Made by a program: the position numbers and the translations under genes. Positions 18,065 through 26,330 of a stretch of DNA of 64,000 bases are shown here, in pieces. The notes under the pieces are model-generated. The model was given only the letters and a program-made list of their open reading frames with translations, was not told where the DNA came from and searched no databases. This DNA is from Reichenbachiella agariperforans (lineage in GTDB: Bacteria > Bacteroidota > Bacteroidia > Cytophagales > Cyclobacteriaceae), in assembly GCF_900142205.1 (NCBI RefSeq), contig NZ_FRAA01000001.1, forward strand, positions 588,803-652,802, in the 5' to 3' direction. How positions within the stretch are numbered: position 1 is the stretch's first letter; each line of letters begins with the position of its first letter.

Positions 18065-19078
18065 ATGGGCAAATACGTCACGCTAAAGCAACTAGCCAAA
18101 CAACTCAATCTCTCGCACACTACGGTATCGAGAGCGCTACGAAACCACCCCCGTATCAGTGAAGTGACAAAACAAAAAGTACAGCAACTCGCCGATGAAC
18201 TGGGCTATGTACAAAACCCTAATGCACAAATGATGAACCAAGGCAAGTCACGCTTCATCGGCATCATCATCCCTGACATCACCATCTTCTTTTATGCCAA
18301 AATCATCGAAACCCTACAGATCATACTGGCAGATGCAGGCTATACACTTTTGCTATTCAACACGCAGGAGAACGAAGCAGAGGAACAAAAGGCCGTACAA
18401 GCCTGCATCGAACGGCGTGTAGAGGGTGTCCTCGCTGCGATCAGTGTAGAGACTAAACAGCATAGTCATTTCGAGTCCCTACTCAAACATGAAATCCCTT
18501 TGGTGTTTTTCGATAGGGTTCTCAACTTTTTGCCCGTGCCCAAAATCATCGCCGATGACTACCGTGCCTCCTACCAAACCACCCAACACCTACTCGATAA
18601 GGGCTGCCGATGCATCGCCCACGTCACTGCCAGCATCCACCTCAACAACAGCAACAACCGCCTCTATGGCTACATGGATGCGATCAAGGATCACGGCAGT
18701 ACGATAGACGAACAACTGATTCACTACTATGAAATGAATCCGCAAAGCATAGAGACCTTTTTGAACAAGACGCTGAAAAAATATCCGCAACTGGATGGCG
18801 TGACAGTATTCAACGACTATGTCGCCAACAACGTAGTAAACGTACTCCTAAAACTCGGCAAGAAAATCCCAGAAGAAGTCTCCGTCTTTGGCTTCTCCGA
18901 CGAACCCATCGCCTCCTACATGCACCCGCAGCTCTCTACCGTACAGCAGATCGCTCCCAAAATGGCGACTCTCGCCACACAAAAACTCCTATCCATACTC
19001 CTACAAGAGGACACACTCACCTCTGAAAAGATCGTGATTCATCAGGACTTGATCCTCAGAGAGACAACTAGGGCTTAG
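18065..19078 (+). CDS. LacI family transcriptional regulator
   Basis: This is a 337-residue regulator. The start at 18065 (MGKYVTLKQLAKQLNLS) was chosen because the family begins a few residues before the helix-turn-helix; the longer frame upstream adds 22 unrelated residues. The HTH reads LAKQLNLSHTTVSRALRNHP, and the sensor domain starts FIGIIIPDITIFFYAK. It is divergent from the GH88/BNR_4 operon across the two decayed iron-uptake fragments and is its likely regulator. No CG-centred palindrome like the one at 538 was found near the lyase operon. The effector would be expected to be a uronic-acid oligosaccharide, but this is inference from context. Confidence 0.9.
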   Translation: MGKYVTLKQLAKQLNLSHTTVSRALRNHPRISEVTKQKVQQLADELGYVQNPNAQMMNQGKSRFIGIIIPDITIFFYAKIIETLQIILADAGYTLLLFNTQENEAEEQKAVQACIERRVEGVLAAISVETKQHSHFESLLKHEIPLVFFDRVLNFLPVPKIIADDYRASYQTTQHLLDKGCRCIAHVTASIHLNNSNNRLYGYMDAIKDHGSTIDEQLIHYYEMNPQSIETFLNKTLKKYPQLDGVTVFNDYVANNVVNVLLKLGKKIPEEVSVFGFSDEPIASYMHPQLSTVQQIAPKMATLATQKLLSILLQEDTLTSEKIVIHQDLILRETTRA

Positions 19079-19333
19079 TTTGGGCTGTATCAGGCAAGTA
19101 GTTTGCTTGATCATACATTATAGGTTCTTCTACCATAAGGCGGGTGAGGAAGGGAGCTTGGTGTTAAGCTACTTATCATCGAGCAGACGCTCTACTTTAT
19201 AAAAGGGTCTTAGCGGACGCTACGACCAGAGGAGTCAGAGGGGCGGCATACACACTGTTAAATTCGTTGAGCTCAAGGGGCATCTACGTATAATATGGAT
19301 TTCAGACTTCTATAGTTACACCTCTTTTGATCT
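19079..19333. other. intergenic region before the repeat array
   Basis: Together with the array and attC-like site that follow, this forms an 800-bp gene-free stretch. No reading frame, promoter box or strong terminator was recognised in it. Confidence 0.35.
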
Positions 19334-19575
19334 GTCTGCGCAGACTTTGTCCCAAACCTACCGAAGCTTTACCAAAAAACTACTGATACTTTGCCACAAA
19401 CCTGCTGTGACTTTATGCTAAACCTGTACAGGTTTGCTAGAAAACCCGTGCAGACTTTGCTCCGAACCCGCGCAGACTTTAGATCAAACCTGCGCAGACT
19501 TTGCTCTGAACCTGCGCAGACTTTAGGTCAAACCCGTGCAGACTTTGAGACGAACCTGCACGGGTTTTTGAAAAG
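19334..19575. repeat. 22-bp tandem repeat array, 11 units
   Basis: Eleven units of exactly 22 bp each follow one another without spacers. The consensus is close to ACCTGCGCAGACTTTGCTCC plus AA. The units at 19466, 19488 and 19510 are the best preserved; the outer ones drift. Each good unit carries the small palindrome CTGCGCAG, and the units at 19422 and 19554 carry longer ones (CCTGTACAGG; CCTGCACGGG). The period is not a multiple of three, so the open frame across it (19391-19681) is not a gene. A sister array of six units lies at 29764-29895. Confidence 0.85.
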
Positions 19576-19803
19576 ACAAAAACAGCCCCTTTCTGCAGCC
19601 TACAGGGCAGTATTTAGCATCACGGTTTCCTTCCCGATGGCATCAGGAGCAAATCCGAAGACTCGGAGACGTCAAGAATAAATCCCGACACACTTCACTG
19701 AATAGCCCCCGGTATCTAGGTATATATAGGCTGTACTTTGATATTAGAAACCCGCTTGCTTGTATCTATCAGGGCTAAGGGGTATTCTTGGGGATATCAA
19801 TGA

Positions 19804-19864
19804 CTAACATAGTGTTGATACCAATATTGTATATACGCAATTGCGTATAGCGAAATGTTAGCTT
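19804..19864 (+). other. attC-like recombination site before the rhomboid cassette
   Basis: A 61-bp segment runs from CTAACAT (19804) to ATGTTAG (19855), a perfect 7-bp inverted repeat, and ends in GTTAGCT. It encloses a perfect 18-bp palindrome, TATACGCAATTGCGTATA (19832-19849). Integron attC sites are imperfect hairpins of this size that end in a GTTRRRY-like core, and a cassette gene starts just after, as here. The last core position departs from consensus and no integrase is present in the window, so the call is tentative. Confidence 0.4.
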
Positions 19865-19878
19865 GCATTATCTGCCAA

Positions 19879-21426
19879 ATGGAAAATTATACTGCAAAAT
19901 TCAAACATATAGCTCCAACCTTCATTTACGTTGCTTTTGGAACTACCATTGCTACCTTACTATTCCGATGGGTATTTACAATAAACTCTGAAATTTTACC
20001 TATTAAAGAAGACATCTTTAATATCTGGCTACCCTTAATTCTGCCTTGGATTCCTATAACAATATGGCTTAGACCAAAGCTAAGGATACTAAAATTTAAA
20101 GATCCTGATAGGCTTAGCATGTTATACCAGATGATTGCTTGGGGAACAATGGTAGCAATGATGATTGTCTCTAATGGTTACTTGAAAACCGCAACTGGAA
20201 AATTAGTGGAATTGAATTCAATTGAGCAATCAACAAACTTAGATACTCGGTTTTTAAAACTTAAAAAAATTGAACTTAATAGGGAATTGGGGAGTGCTCA
20301 CACTGACTTCAGAGCTAGTGGAAAATACAATCAGTATCTAAATTTTGACTCCTATTTTGTTTATCCCTTTACGGCAAAAGACTCAAATGGAAAATATAAA
20401 TACTGGTATGGTGTTAAGATAAATGACCAAATAAGTAATAAAATTGAACCCGAAGAAAAAGAACGCAAGTATCAAGCGTTCTTTCAACAAGCAATCAAGA
20501 ATTTTGAAGTATATAAGTTTTCAGAACCTGATTATTTTGAAGTACTACCTCATTCCGATGATCGAGAAGGGTTTTTAAATGCTGTAATGCATCAAGAACA
20601 GTTTGTAAGTTCTGAACCTATAATAATAGAACCAAAAGACGGACTCTACTCAAGTAGAAATGGCAAGAAATTCGAATGGATTTTTGGCTCTTTTGGTATT
20701 GGATTTAGTGTATTCTTGTTTGCTTTAATTTTTCCTAAATATCATGCTCCCGAACACAAGCGCCAATTAAAAGGGATTAAACCTCAATCGGACGACCTGA
20801 TTGATATGCTTAAGTTCTTAATCCCTAAAGATGAACATTACGCAACGTCAATCATTCTCGATCTAAACATCCTGATCTTCCTGTTGATGATATTTTCAGG
20901 TGTTCATATTATTTCTCCAAATGGCTTGGAGCTTCTTGAATGGGGTGCAAATCGCAGAGCAGAAACCACCGGTGGGGATTGGTGGAGACTTATTTCAAGC
21001 ATGTTTTTACATGGTGGTATTATGCATTTATTTCTCAATATCTATGGACTTGTAATTGCAGCACTATTTATCGAACCCATTTTTGGTCGAACAAAGTATT
21101 TTATCCTATATTTTGTATCAGGAATATGCGGAAGTTTGGCAAGCATCTATTGGTATGAAAACACTATCAGCGTTGGTGCATCTGGAGCAATTTTTGGCTT
21201 GTATGGCGCAATATTGGGACTATTACTGACAAGTGCATTTCCGAAAGATGGAAAGAAAGGGATTTTAATGTTTATAGGCCCGTATGTTGGAATTAACTTA
21301 CTATTCGGTTTAACTGGAGGAATTGATAATGCAGCCCATATTGGTGGGTTAATCTCTGGAGCAGTTCTTGGAATAATCTTGTACGTTTCGGATAAAAATA
21401 CACAAGCTAATCGAGTAGACGGCTGA
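19879..21426 (+). CDS. rhomboid family intramembrane serine protease
   Basis: This encodes about 515 residues. The start at 19879 (MENYTAKF) is preferred over 19855, because that upstream ATG lies in the attC-like core. The N-terminal part has two or three membrane helices and a soluble domain (residues about 110-260) of unknown role. The C-terminal 190 residues are a rhomboid core: a HGGIMHLFLNIYG helix, the nucleophile Ser435 in SVGASGAIFG, and His487 in AAHIGGLISG. The gene is noticeably more AT-rich than its neighbours and sits between an attC-like site and an intron-like block, so it is probably acquired. Its last codons (NRVDG) come from the 55-bp repeat block. Confidence 0.88.
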   Translation: MENYTAKFKHIAPTFIYVAFGTTIATLLFRWVFTINSEILPIKEDIFNIWLPLILPWIPITIWLRPKLRILKFKDPDRLSMLYQMIAWGTMVAMMIVSNGYLKTATGKLVELNSIEQSTNLDTRFLKLKKIELNRELGSAHTDFRASGKYNQYLNFDSYFVYPFTAKDSNGKYKYWYGVKINDQISNKIEPEEKERKYQAFFQQAIKNFEVYKFSEPDYFEVLPHSDDREGFLNAVMHQEQFVSSEPIIIEPKDGLYSSRNGKKFEWIFGSFGIGFSVFLFALIFPKYHAPEHKRQLKGIKPQSDDLIDMLKFLIPKDEHYATSIILDLNILIFLLMIFSGVHIISPNGLELLEWGANRRAETTGGDWWRLISSMFLHGGIMHLFLNIYGLVIAALFIEPIFGRTKYFILYFVSGICGSLASIYWYENTISVGASGAIFGLYGAILGLLLTSAFPKDGKKGILMFIGPYVGINLLFGLTGGIDNAAHIGGLISGAVLGIILYVSDKNTQANRVDG

Positions 21427-21462
21427 CGGTCAAATGACCGCCAGTGCGCCTCTCACACCACC
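21408..21462. repeat. 55-bp block, copy 1 (overlaps gene 3' end)
   Basis: This begins TAATCGAGTAG and ends CTCACACCACC. It is 53/55 identical to 22383-22437, and both copies directly follow the end of a plus-strand gene. Read on the minus strand it ends in CTACTCGATTA and carries a short hairpin (CTGGCGGTC with GACCGTCAG). This resembles the domain VI/3' end of group II introns. Confidence 0.8.
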
Positions 21463-21760
21463 CAGCGTACGGTTCTTCCCGTATCAAGTACGAGACAGGC
21501 TGTACTGGGCGGTTCATCCAATCAGACTTTCTGTCTTGTCTTCCTAAATGAAGGCTATCCCAATATTGGGATTCCTACACGAATTCAGGCGTGATTAAAT
21601 CGCCTACCCGTTGCAGAATGGGGTTCGGTCAACACCTCACTGCATCCAACCTTGCGACTTGCTAACGATTCGGGCTACGAACCCGCTCATAAGGGACTTT
21701 CACCCTCTGGAACTTTCGTGTTAACTTTGTTAACACATGCACATACTGGACACACACAAA
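21427..21760 (-). ncRNA. ORF-less group II intron-like remnant
   Basis: On the minus strand this stretch begins near GTGTGTGTCC, continues with GAGGGTGAAAGTCCC and GTTAGCAAGTCGCAAGG, and ends with GAACCGTACGCTGGG, GGTGTGAGAGG and CTACTCGATTA. These are the kinds of short conserved stretches found at 5' (domain I) and 3' (domains V-VI) ends of bacterial group II introns. The reverse transcriptase frame is missing, so it would be an internally deleted copy. It is antisense to the flanking genes. The call rests on remembered motifs, not a covariance search. Confidence 0.4.
21718..21736. repeat. short inverted repeat
   Basis: GTGTTAAC and GTTAACAC separated by 3 bp form a perfect 8-bp stem near the presumed 5' end of the intron-like element. 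Confidence 0.45.
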
Positions 21761-21765
21761 TACTG

Positions 21766-21854
21766 AAACGCCATAAGCGAACAGAGCTATTTGCAAAAGG
21801 AAATGCAATCCATTAGATTAGGTAAAGTTTAAAAAGGTTCAGCTTACGGCGTTT
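21766..21854 (+). other. long imperfect hairpin, attC-like arms
   Basis: AAACGCCATAAGCGAAC (21766-21782) pairs with GTTCAGCTTACGGCGTTT (21837-21854) over 17 positions with one mismatch and one unpaired base on one arm. An extrahelical base in an imperfect stem is characteristic of attC sites. The core GTTAGCC follows at 21863, 15 bp before the next gene. Integron relationship is inferred. Confidence 0.4.
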
Positions 21855-21884
21855 AGCTAGCCGTTAGCCACAAGTAAAAAATCA

Positions 21885-22385
21885 ATGGACAAAGAAAGAT
21901 TAGAAGACAAACAGAAAGCCTACAATGATAGATTCGTTAGGTGGCAACAGCTTACAACAGCACAGATTTCATTTACCAACAATCTCGTTCTGGGGTTTAA
22001 CCTTGGCTTCTTAGGGTTCTTTGTAACACAATCTGGACTGGCTTTTAGCTGTGTTTGTTGGATATTCACTTTGCAAGTGTTCGCACTTCTAAGTTTAACA
22101 ACCTCATTTTTCACTGGAATATTATTGGTAATTAACAGACTTAACGATTTCAGAAAAACAACTCAACTCGTAAAATATCGAAAAAAACAATTTGAAATTG
22201 AACACAATTTAAACACGTCATCTAACATTGAAACAGTGAAATCCACAATAGCAATGTTAAAGACTGAAGCAAATAGGCTTGGTAAAATAACTTGGATTCT
22301 ATTGAATTGGCAAATTTGGACGTTTTTGATAGGCGCAATATTAGGGGTAGTTTTCATCGCAATAGCTAATAATCAATGTGGCTAA
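21885..22385 (+). CDS. small membrane protein of unknown function (cassette-borne)
   Basis: This encodes 166 residues. An N-terminal charged helix (residues 1-24) is followed by two close transmembrane helices (about 30-50 and 55-83). A cytoplasmic coiled segment with many Lys/Glu (84-135) follows, then a last transmembrane helix (about 138-160). No domain was recognised; the two-helix-plus-coil layout resembles membrane effector or sensor proteins seen in cassette arrays, but no function is claimed. The gene is AT-rich. It is bounded by a 9-bp inverted repeat, TTAGCCACA at 21864 and TGTGGCTAA at 22377, the second overlapping its stop codon. Confidence 0.72.
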   Translation: MDKERLEDKQKAYNDRFVRWQQLTTAQISFTNNLVLGFNLGFLGFFVTQSGLAFSCVCWIFTLQVFALLSLTTSFFTGILLVINRLNDFRKTTQLVKYRKKQFEIEHNLNTSSNIETVKSTIAMLKTEANRLGKITWILLNWQIWTFLIGAILGVVFIAIANNQCG

Positions 22386-22437
22386 TCGAGTAGTCGGCTG
22401 ACGGTCAAATAACCGCCAGTGCGCCTCTCACACCACC
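22383..22437. repeat. 55-bp block, copy 2
   Basis: This is 53/55 identical to 21408-21462 and again starts at the end of a gene. Beyond it the two loci differ, apart from short shared stretches such as CCTGTC on the minus strand, so this looks like a more severely truncated copy of the same intron-like element. Confidence 0.8.
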
Positions 22438-23037
22438 AGATCCTTTCTTCGTCAGGACAGGCCAAGCGGTTCTCAATCCCTACCCTACAGGCCGGCTCCT
22501 CGCTAAATCGGCAGGTTTCGAACAATGAATCTTGACTAACGAAATGATCCACTACCTCTCCCCCAGAAATACAGGGTGATCCGTAAAACGGGCTGTAAAA
22601 ATACAGATAGTCATATAAAAAGAAAAGCTGCTCATCCCGTCCGGATCAGCAGCTTAAGCATGATTATGAAAGACTAAATTACTATTCTATTTTGGTGGAG
22701 CTTTTCAGCTCTGTGATTAACTACTCGCGATGTTGTTTTCATTAATTACAATACAAGAATAGCGGCTTTCGTTGATTTGCTAAAGCTGTTTTCGGTGAAC
22801 TGCATTATTATTCAGGTGAACTTCATCATTATACAGGAGAGTGTAAAAGAATAGGGTTTTGATTTCCCACCTTATAACCTGAGTATGATTGAGAAATATT
22901 GTTTTTAAGGCTTCTGAATAAAACTACACGTCATTTAGCATCTAATATGATCTTCTCTCAAACGCATATACTGACGAATATCTGCGCTTTACTGGTGTTC
23001 ATGCTATTGATAACGTCAATTGATTTTGTTTGCTCAC
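22438..23037. other. intergenic region with decayed sequence
   Basis: About 600 bp without a supported gene. It holds the rest of the truncated intron-like element and a strong hairpin (22625-22655). It also holds two imperfect 21-bp tandem units (GGTGAACTGC... at 22794 and GGTGAACTTC... at 22815) and a diverged copy of the dispersed 15-bp motif at 22876-22890. A 22-codon minus-strand frame starting at 22742 is too short and featureless to call. Confidence 0.4.
22625..22655 (-). terminator. rho-independent terminator, minus strand
   Basis: AAGCTGCT and AGCAGCTT pair with an inner ATCC/GGAT stem and a short loop. On the minus strand the hairpin is followed by TTTTCTTTTT. No intact minus-strand gene ends just before it, so it may serve mtaB at a distance or a lost gene. 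Confidence 0.6.
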
Positions 23038-24366
23038 TTATAGCTCATTTTTAAAATCGAACTCAGGTTTAACCACTGATATTTTCATATTGATTTGATC
23101 CGTGGTTGCTTCTAGATGAACGGGAAGCAGTGCATTGACGAGCTCTTCATCATGTGGGTACTCCACTTTGATGTAGTTAGCGGTGAAGCCATGCATCATG
23201 CCGTCTTTGATATCTCCCTCTAATAGTACCTCTGCATACTTTCCTTCCTGACTCTGGTAGAAAGCTCTTTTCTTTTTCTCTGAAAGGACACGTAGCATCT
23301 TGGAGCGCTCCTGTCGCTCTGGGTAGGGAACAGGATTCTCCATGGTGATGGCCTGTGTGTTGTCACGCTCGGAATAAGTGAATACGTGCAAGTAAGAAAC
23401 TTCTAGCTCGTTGATGAAGTTGTAAGTGTCCAGAAAGTCGTCATGCGTCTCTCCAGGAAAGCCTGTAATGACATCCACACCGATACAGCAGTCTGGCATC
23501 AGGGCTTTGATCTTGGCGACACGCTCTACATAGAGCTCGCGCAAGTAGCGTCGATTCATCAGCTTCAGTATCTTATTACTGCCCGATTGTAGTGGGATAT
23601 GAAAGTGTGGAACGAAACGTTTGCTCTGCGCCACAAATTCGATGATTGAGTTGCTGAGCAGGTTGGGTTCTATCGAAGAGATTCTGAAACGTTCGATACC
23701 TTCTACTTCGTCCAGTGCTTTGACCAGATCGAGGAAGTTCTCTCTGCGTTTTCCATTCTGTATCCCGAAATCTCCTATATTGACCCCTGTCAGTACCACT
23801 TCTTTGACGCCAGATGCCGCGATTTCTTGGGCAGATTCGATGATGTTGGCGATGGTATCGCTACGACTCTTGCCTCTCGCGAGTGGTATGGTACAAAAGG
23901 CACATCCATAGTTGCAGCCATCTTGTACTTTGAGGAAAGTTCGGGTTCTGTCGGCCTTAGAGTAGGCATTGTTGAACTCAGTTGCATTAGAAATCTCCGA
24001 AGCACAGACGATCGTTTCTTTGTTTTTTTCGAATGCTTTGAGGTGTTCGAGTAGTTTGAATTTCTCAGCAGCGCCTAGTACCGCATCTACGCCTTTGATC
24101 TCCGCGATTTCTTGTGGTTTCAACTGCGCAAAACAACCGATGATCACGACGAATGATTCGGGAGAGATTTTCTTGGCGCTTTTTACGATCTGCTTGCACT
24201 TCTTGTCTGCATTCTCAGTGACAGAGCAAGTGTTGATAACAAATATGTCAGGCTGTGCTTCGAAAGCTACTTTTTCATAGCCTTCTTCTTCAAAGAGTCT
24301 GCTGATAGCAGAGGTCTCCGAGAAGTTTAGTTTGCAACCCAAAGTGTAAAATGCGACCTTTTTCAT
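23038..24366 (-). CDS. mtaB: tRNA threonylcarbamoyladenosine methylthiotransferase MtaB
   Basis: This 442-residue radical-SAM enzyme converts t6A37 to ms2t6A37 in tRNA. The start at 24366 (MKKVAFYTLGCKLN) matches the family; the longer frame upstream is spurious. The N-terminal methylthiotransferase domain has the cluster cysteines in GCKLN, NTCSVT and GCFAQ. The radical-SAM domain has CNYGCAFC, the CxxxCxxC signature. TLGCKLNFSE and the GCF motif place it with MtaB rather than MiaB or RimO. A TRAM-like C-terminal segment is present. Its last codons overlap a copy of the dispersed 15-bp motif (23055-23069). Confidence 0.92.
   Translation of the reverse strand: MKKVAFYTLGCKLNFSETSAISRLFEEEGYEKVAFEAQPDIFVINTCSVTENADKKCKQIVKSAKKISPESFVVIIGCFAQLKPQEIAEIKGVDAVLGAAEKFKLLEHLKAFEKNKETIVCASEISNATEFNNAYSKADRTRTFLKVQDGCNYGCAFCTIPLARGKSRSDTIANIIESAQEIAASGVKEVVLTGVNIGDFGIQNGKRRENFLDLVKALDEVEGIERFRISSIEPNLLSNSIIEFVAQSKRFVPHFHIPLQSGSNKILKLMNRRYLRELYVERVAKIKALMPDCCIGVDVITGFPGETHDDFLDTYNFINELEVSYLHVFTYSERDNTQAITMENPVPYPERQERSKMLRVLSEKKKRAFYQSQEGKYAEVLLEGDIKDGMMHGFTANYIKVEYPHDEELVNALLPVHLEATTDQINMKISVVKPEFDFKNEL
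23055..23069 (-). repeat. dispersed 15-bp motif, copy 2 (inside the mtaB 3' end)
   Basis: The reverse complement of AACCTGAGTTCGATT. It encodes residues of the C-terminal EFDF stretch of MtaB, so the match may reflect insertion of a mobile end that supplied the gene's last codons, or chance. Confidence 0.45.
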
Positions 24367-24383
24367 TTCTAGGAAATTTCCTG

Positions 24384-24391
24384 CAAAACTA
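24384..24391 (-). promoter_or_regulatory. -7 promoter box of mtaB
   Basis: TAGTTTTG on the minus strand, an exact TAnnTTTG match, 17 bp before the chosen ATG at 24366; this supports the shorter start. No good -33 TTG was seen. Confidence 0.4.
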
Positions 24392-24479
24392 ATCAAATAA
24401 CATTTCTTCTGTAATAAAATAGTACAGTATGCAACCCATGGTCGTAGTTGATTGTCTCTCAAATAAACATAAACTAATC

Positions 24480-25163
24480 ATGAAGAAAATATTGACAATA
24501 CTGTTCGCCGGATTTTGTATCGTGACGACCGCTTGTGCACAAGATGAAGAAACCAGAACGTTGAATGCTTTTCAAGGCCTGAGTGTAGGAGAATCCATTC
24601 GTGTGACACTGATCGAAGGAGATAAAAACGAAGCAGTCATCACGACGACCAATGTCGACACAGACAAGGTACTTACTGAGATCAATGGAGGGGATTTGAG
24701 GATACACATGGAGAGTGGGTCCTACACCAACAATACCGTAGAGGTAGTACTGACGTATACGCAAGCCTTAGATAAAATTAAAGTCAGCTCGTCTGGGCGT
24801 ATCTCTGGCAAGGGGACTGTCCGATCCAAAGAACTCTACCTCAAAGCGAGTAGTTCAGGACGCATGGAGTTGGATGTGGATGTGGAACAACTCAAAATAG
24901 ATGTATCGAGTAGCGGTAAAATCAGCTTGTCGGGACAAACCAAGACACAGGTCATAGATGCGAGTTCATCGGGCAAGTACCATGCGTTCGGTGTGGACTC
25001 GGAAGGGGTACGTGTCGACGTGAGTTCGTCAGGGAAGGTAGAAGTATCAGTAGGCAAAGAGTTACGCGCAGATGCCAGTAGCAGCGGAAAAGTAGTCTAC
25101 CGAGGCAGTCCAGATAAAGTCCTAGCAGATACCTCCAGCAGTGGCAGTGTCAGGAGAGATTAA
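24480..25163 (+). CDS. secreted DUF2807 (head GIN) domain protein
   Basis: This 227-residue exported protein has its start at 24480 (MKKILTILFAGFCIVTTACAQ), a signal peptide that ends in AQ. The mature part is a right-handed beta-helix-like DUF2807 domain built from short repeats with SSSG at each turn (KVSSSGRISG, KASSSGRMEL, DVSSSGKISL and so on, at least seven). DUF2807 proteins are common in Bacteroidota envelopes, and their role is not established. It is followed at once by a strong terminator and appears monocistronic. The coding assignment is secure. Confidence 0.9.
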   Translation: MKKILTILFAGFCIVTTACAQDEETRTLNAFQGLSVGESIRVTLIEGDKNEAVITTTNVDTDKVLTEINGGDLRIHMESGSYTNNTVEVVLTYTQALDKIKVSSSGRISGKGTVRSKELYLKASSSGRMELDVDVEQLKIDVSSSGKISLSGQTKTQVIDASSSGKYHAFGVDSEGVRVDVSSSGKVEVSVGKELRADASSSGKVVYRGSPDKVLADTSSSGSVRRD

Positions 25164-25180
25164 GAGAAAATGAAATTTCA

Positions 25181-25210
25181 AGAAAAGCCCAGTTTAGACT
25201 GGGCTTTTCT
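25181..25210 (+). terminator. rho-independent terminator
   Basis: AGAAAAGCCCAGT pairs perfectly with ACTGGGCTTTTCT around a 4-bp loop, with A and T runs on the two sides. It ends the DUF2807 transcript. Confidence 0.85.
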
Positions 25211-25270
25211 TGGCTAAACACTGGGCATACAGCTTAGCTTGTTTTAGTTTTATCCCAAAAATAAAACAAT

Positions 25271-26041
25271 ATGTCCAAGCCCTTGATTTTAGTCTCCAAT
25301 GATGATGGTATCACCTCTAGTGGTATTCGAAAGCTCATCGAACTTATGTCTACTTTAGGTGAAGTAGTCGTGGTAGCACCTGATAAACCTCAGTCTGGAA
25401 TGGGGCATGCAATCACCGTAGGAGATACACTTAGATTGGTGAAATCAGATTTGTTTGGGGATATTTTAGCCTATGAATGTTCGGGGACTCCCGCAGATTG
25501 TATCAAGCTAGCGAAACGAGAAGTTTTGAAAGATCGAAAAGTAGACTTGGTCGTCAGTGGTATCAACCATGGGTCGAACACCAGTATCAGTGTACTCTAC
25601 TCGGGGACCATGTCCGCAGCGATAGAAGGAGCAATAGAGGGTGGGCCTGCGATAGGCTTTTCGCTATGCGACTTTAGTGCGGATGCAGACTTTTCTCATG
25701 TAGACGAGTATGTGCTCAAAATCACACGTAATGTCCTTGAGCATGGTTTGCCTACAGGGATAGCACTGAATGTAAATTTCCCTCCCAAACAGAATGAGAA
25801 CCTCAAAGGGATCAAGATTTGCCGTCAGGCCAATGCTCGATGGGAGGAAGAGTTCGACAAGCGTATCGATCCACACGGTCGCAACTATTACTGGATGGTG
25901 GGCAACTTTATCAACCATGATAAAGGAGAGGACAATGACGAGTGGGCTATTTCGGACAATTACGTTTCGGTCGTCCCATGTCAATTTGATCTGACGGGCT
26001 ATCATGCCATCGCCACGCTCAACGAGCAGTGGGACATCTAA
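25271..26041 (+). CDS. surE: 5'-nucleotidase SurE
   Basis: This 256-residue cytoplasmic phosphatase acts on nucleoside 5'-monophosphates, with metal-binding residues in the N-terminal SNDDG motif. PDKPQSGMGHAIT and SGINHGSNTSISVLYSGT carry further conserved SurE residues, including the Asn of the metal site. Length is normal. In many bacteria surE is beside pcm or nlpD; here it stands alone between two terminators or gaps. No irregularity was seen. Confidence 0.95.
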   Translation: MSKPLILVSNDDGITSSGIRKLIELMSTLGEVVVVAPDKPQSGMGHAITVGDTLRLVKSDLFGDILAYECSGTPADCIKLAKREVLKDRKVDLVVSGINHGSNTSISVLYSGTMSAAIEGAIEGGPAIGFSLCDFSADADFSHVDEYVLKITRNVLEHGLPTGIALNVNFPPKQNENLKGIKICRQANARWEEEFDKRIDPHGRNYYWMVGNFINHDKGEDNDEWAISDNYVSVVPCQFDLTGYHAIATLNEQWDI

Positions 26042-26330
26042 GCATCTCATTATTATAGTAGAACTCTCGTTTTGAGAATCAACCGCTACACTTTGTGCCA
26101 TGAAGTGTGGCGGTAGACCACATAGCTCCTAGCCTCTCTTATAGTAGCAGCAGGTTGGGCGATACGGGGCATTATCATTCTTACAAGTTTGGTTTTCAGC
26201 GGATTGCCTGTTTGATTAAATTTTCTATGTATGTCATATAATAGGTATTTGGTGTAGCGCGTATTTCTCTTGGCATAGTGTTTGGCAAAGTGATGACATG
26301 AATAAAAATGTGAAATCAAAAATGAATACT

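Noticed and set aside
19334-19575. CRISPR array
   Set aside because: Units are contiguous 22-mers with no unique spacers, and no cas gene is present in the window.
19391-19681. 96-codon open frame across the first 22-bp array
   Set aside because: The repeat period is not a multiple of three, the translation has no repeat logic or domain, and the frame is explained by the GC-rich units lacking stops.
22668-22742. 22-codon minus-strand frame starting at 22742
   Set aside because: Too short, no conserved features, lies in decayed sequence; the following terminator alone is not enough.
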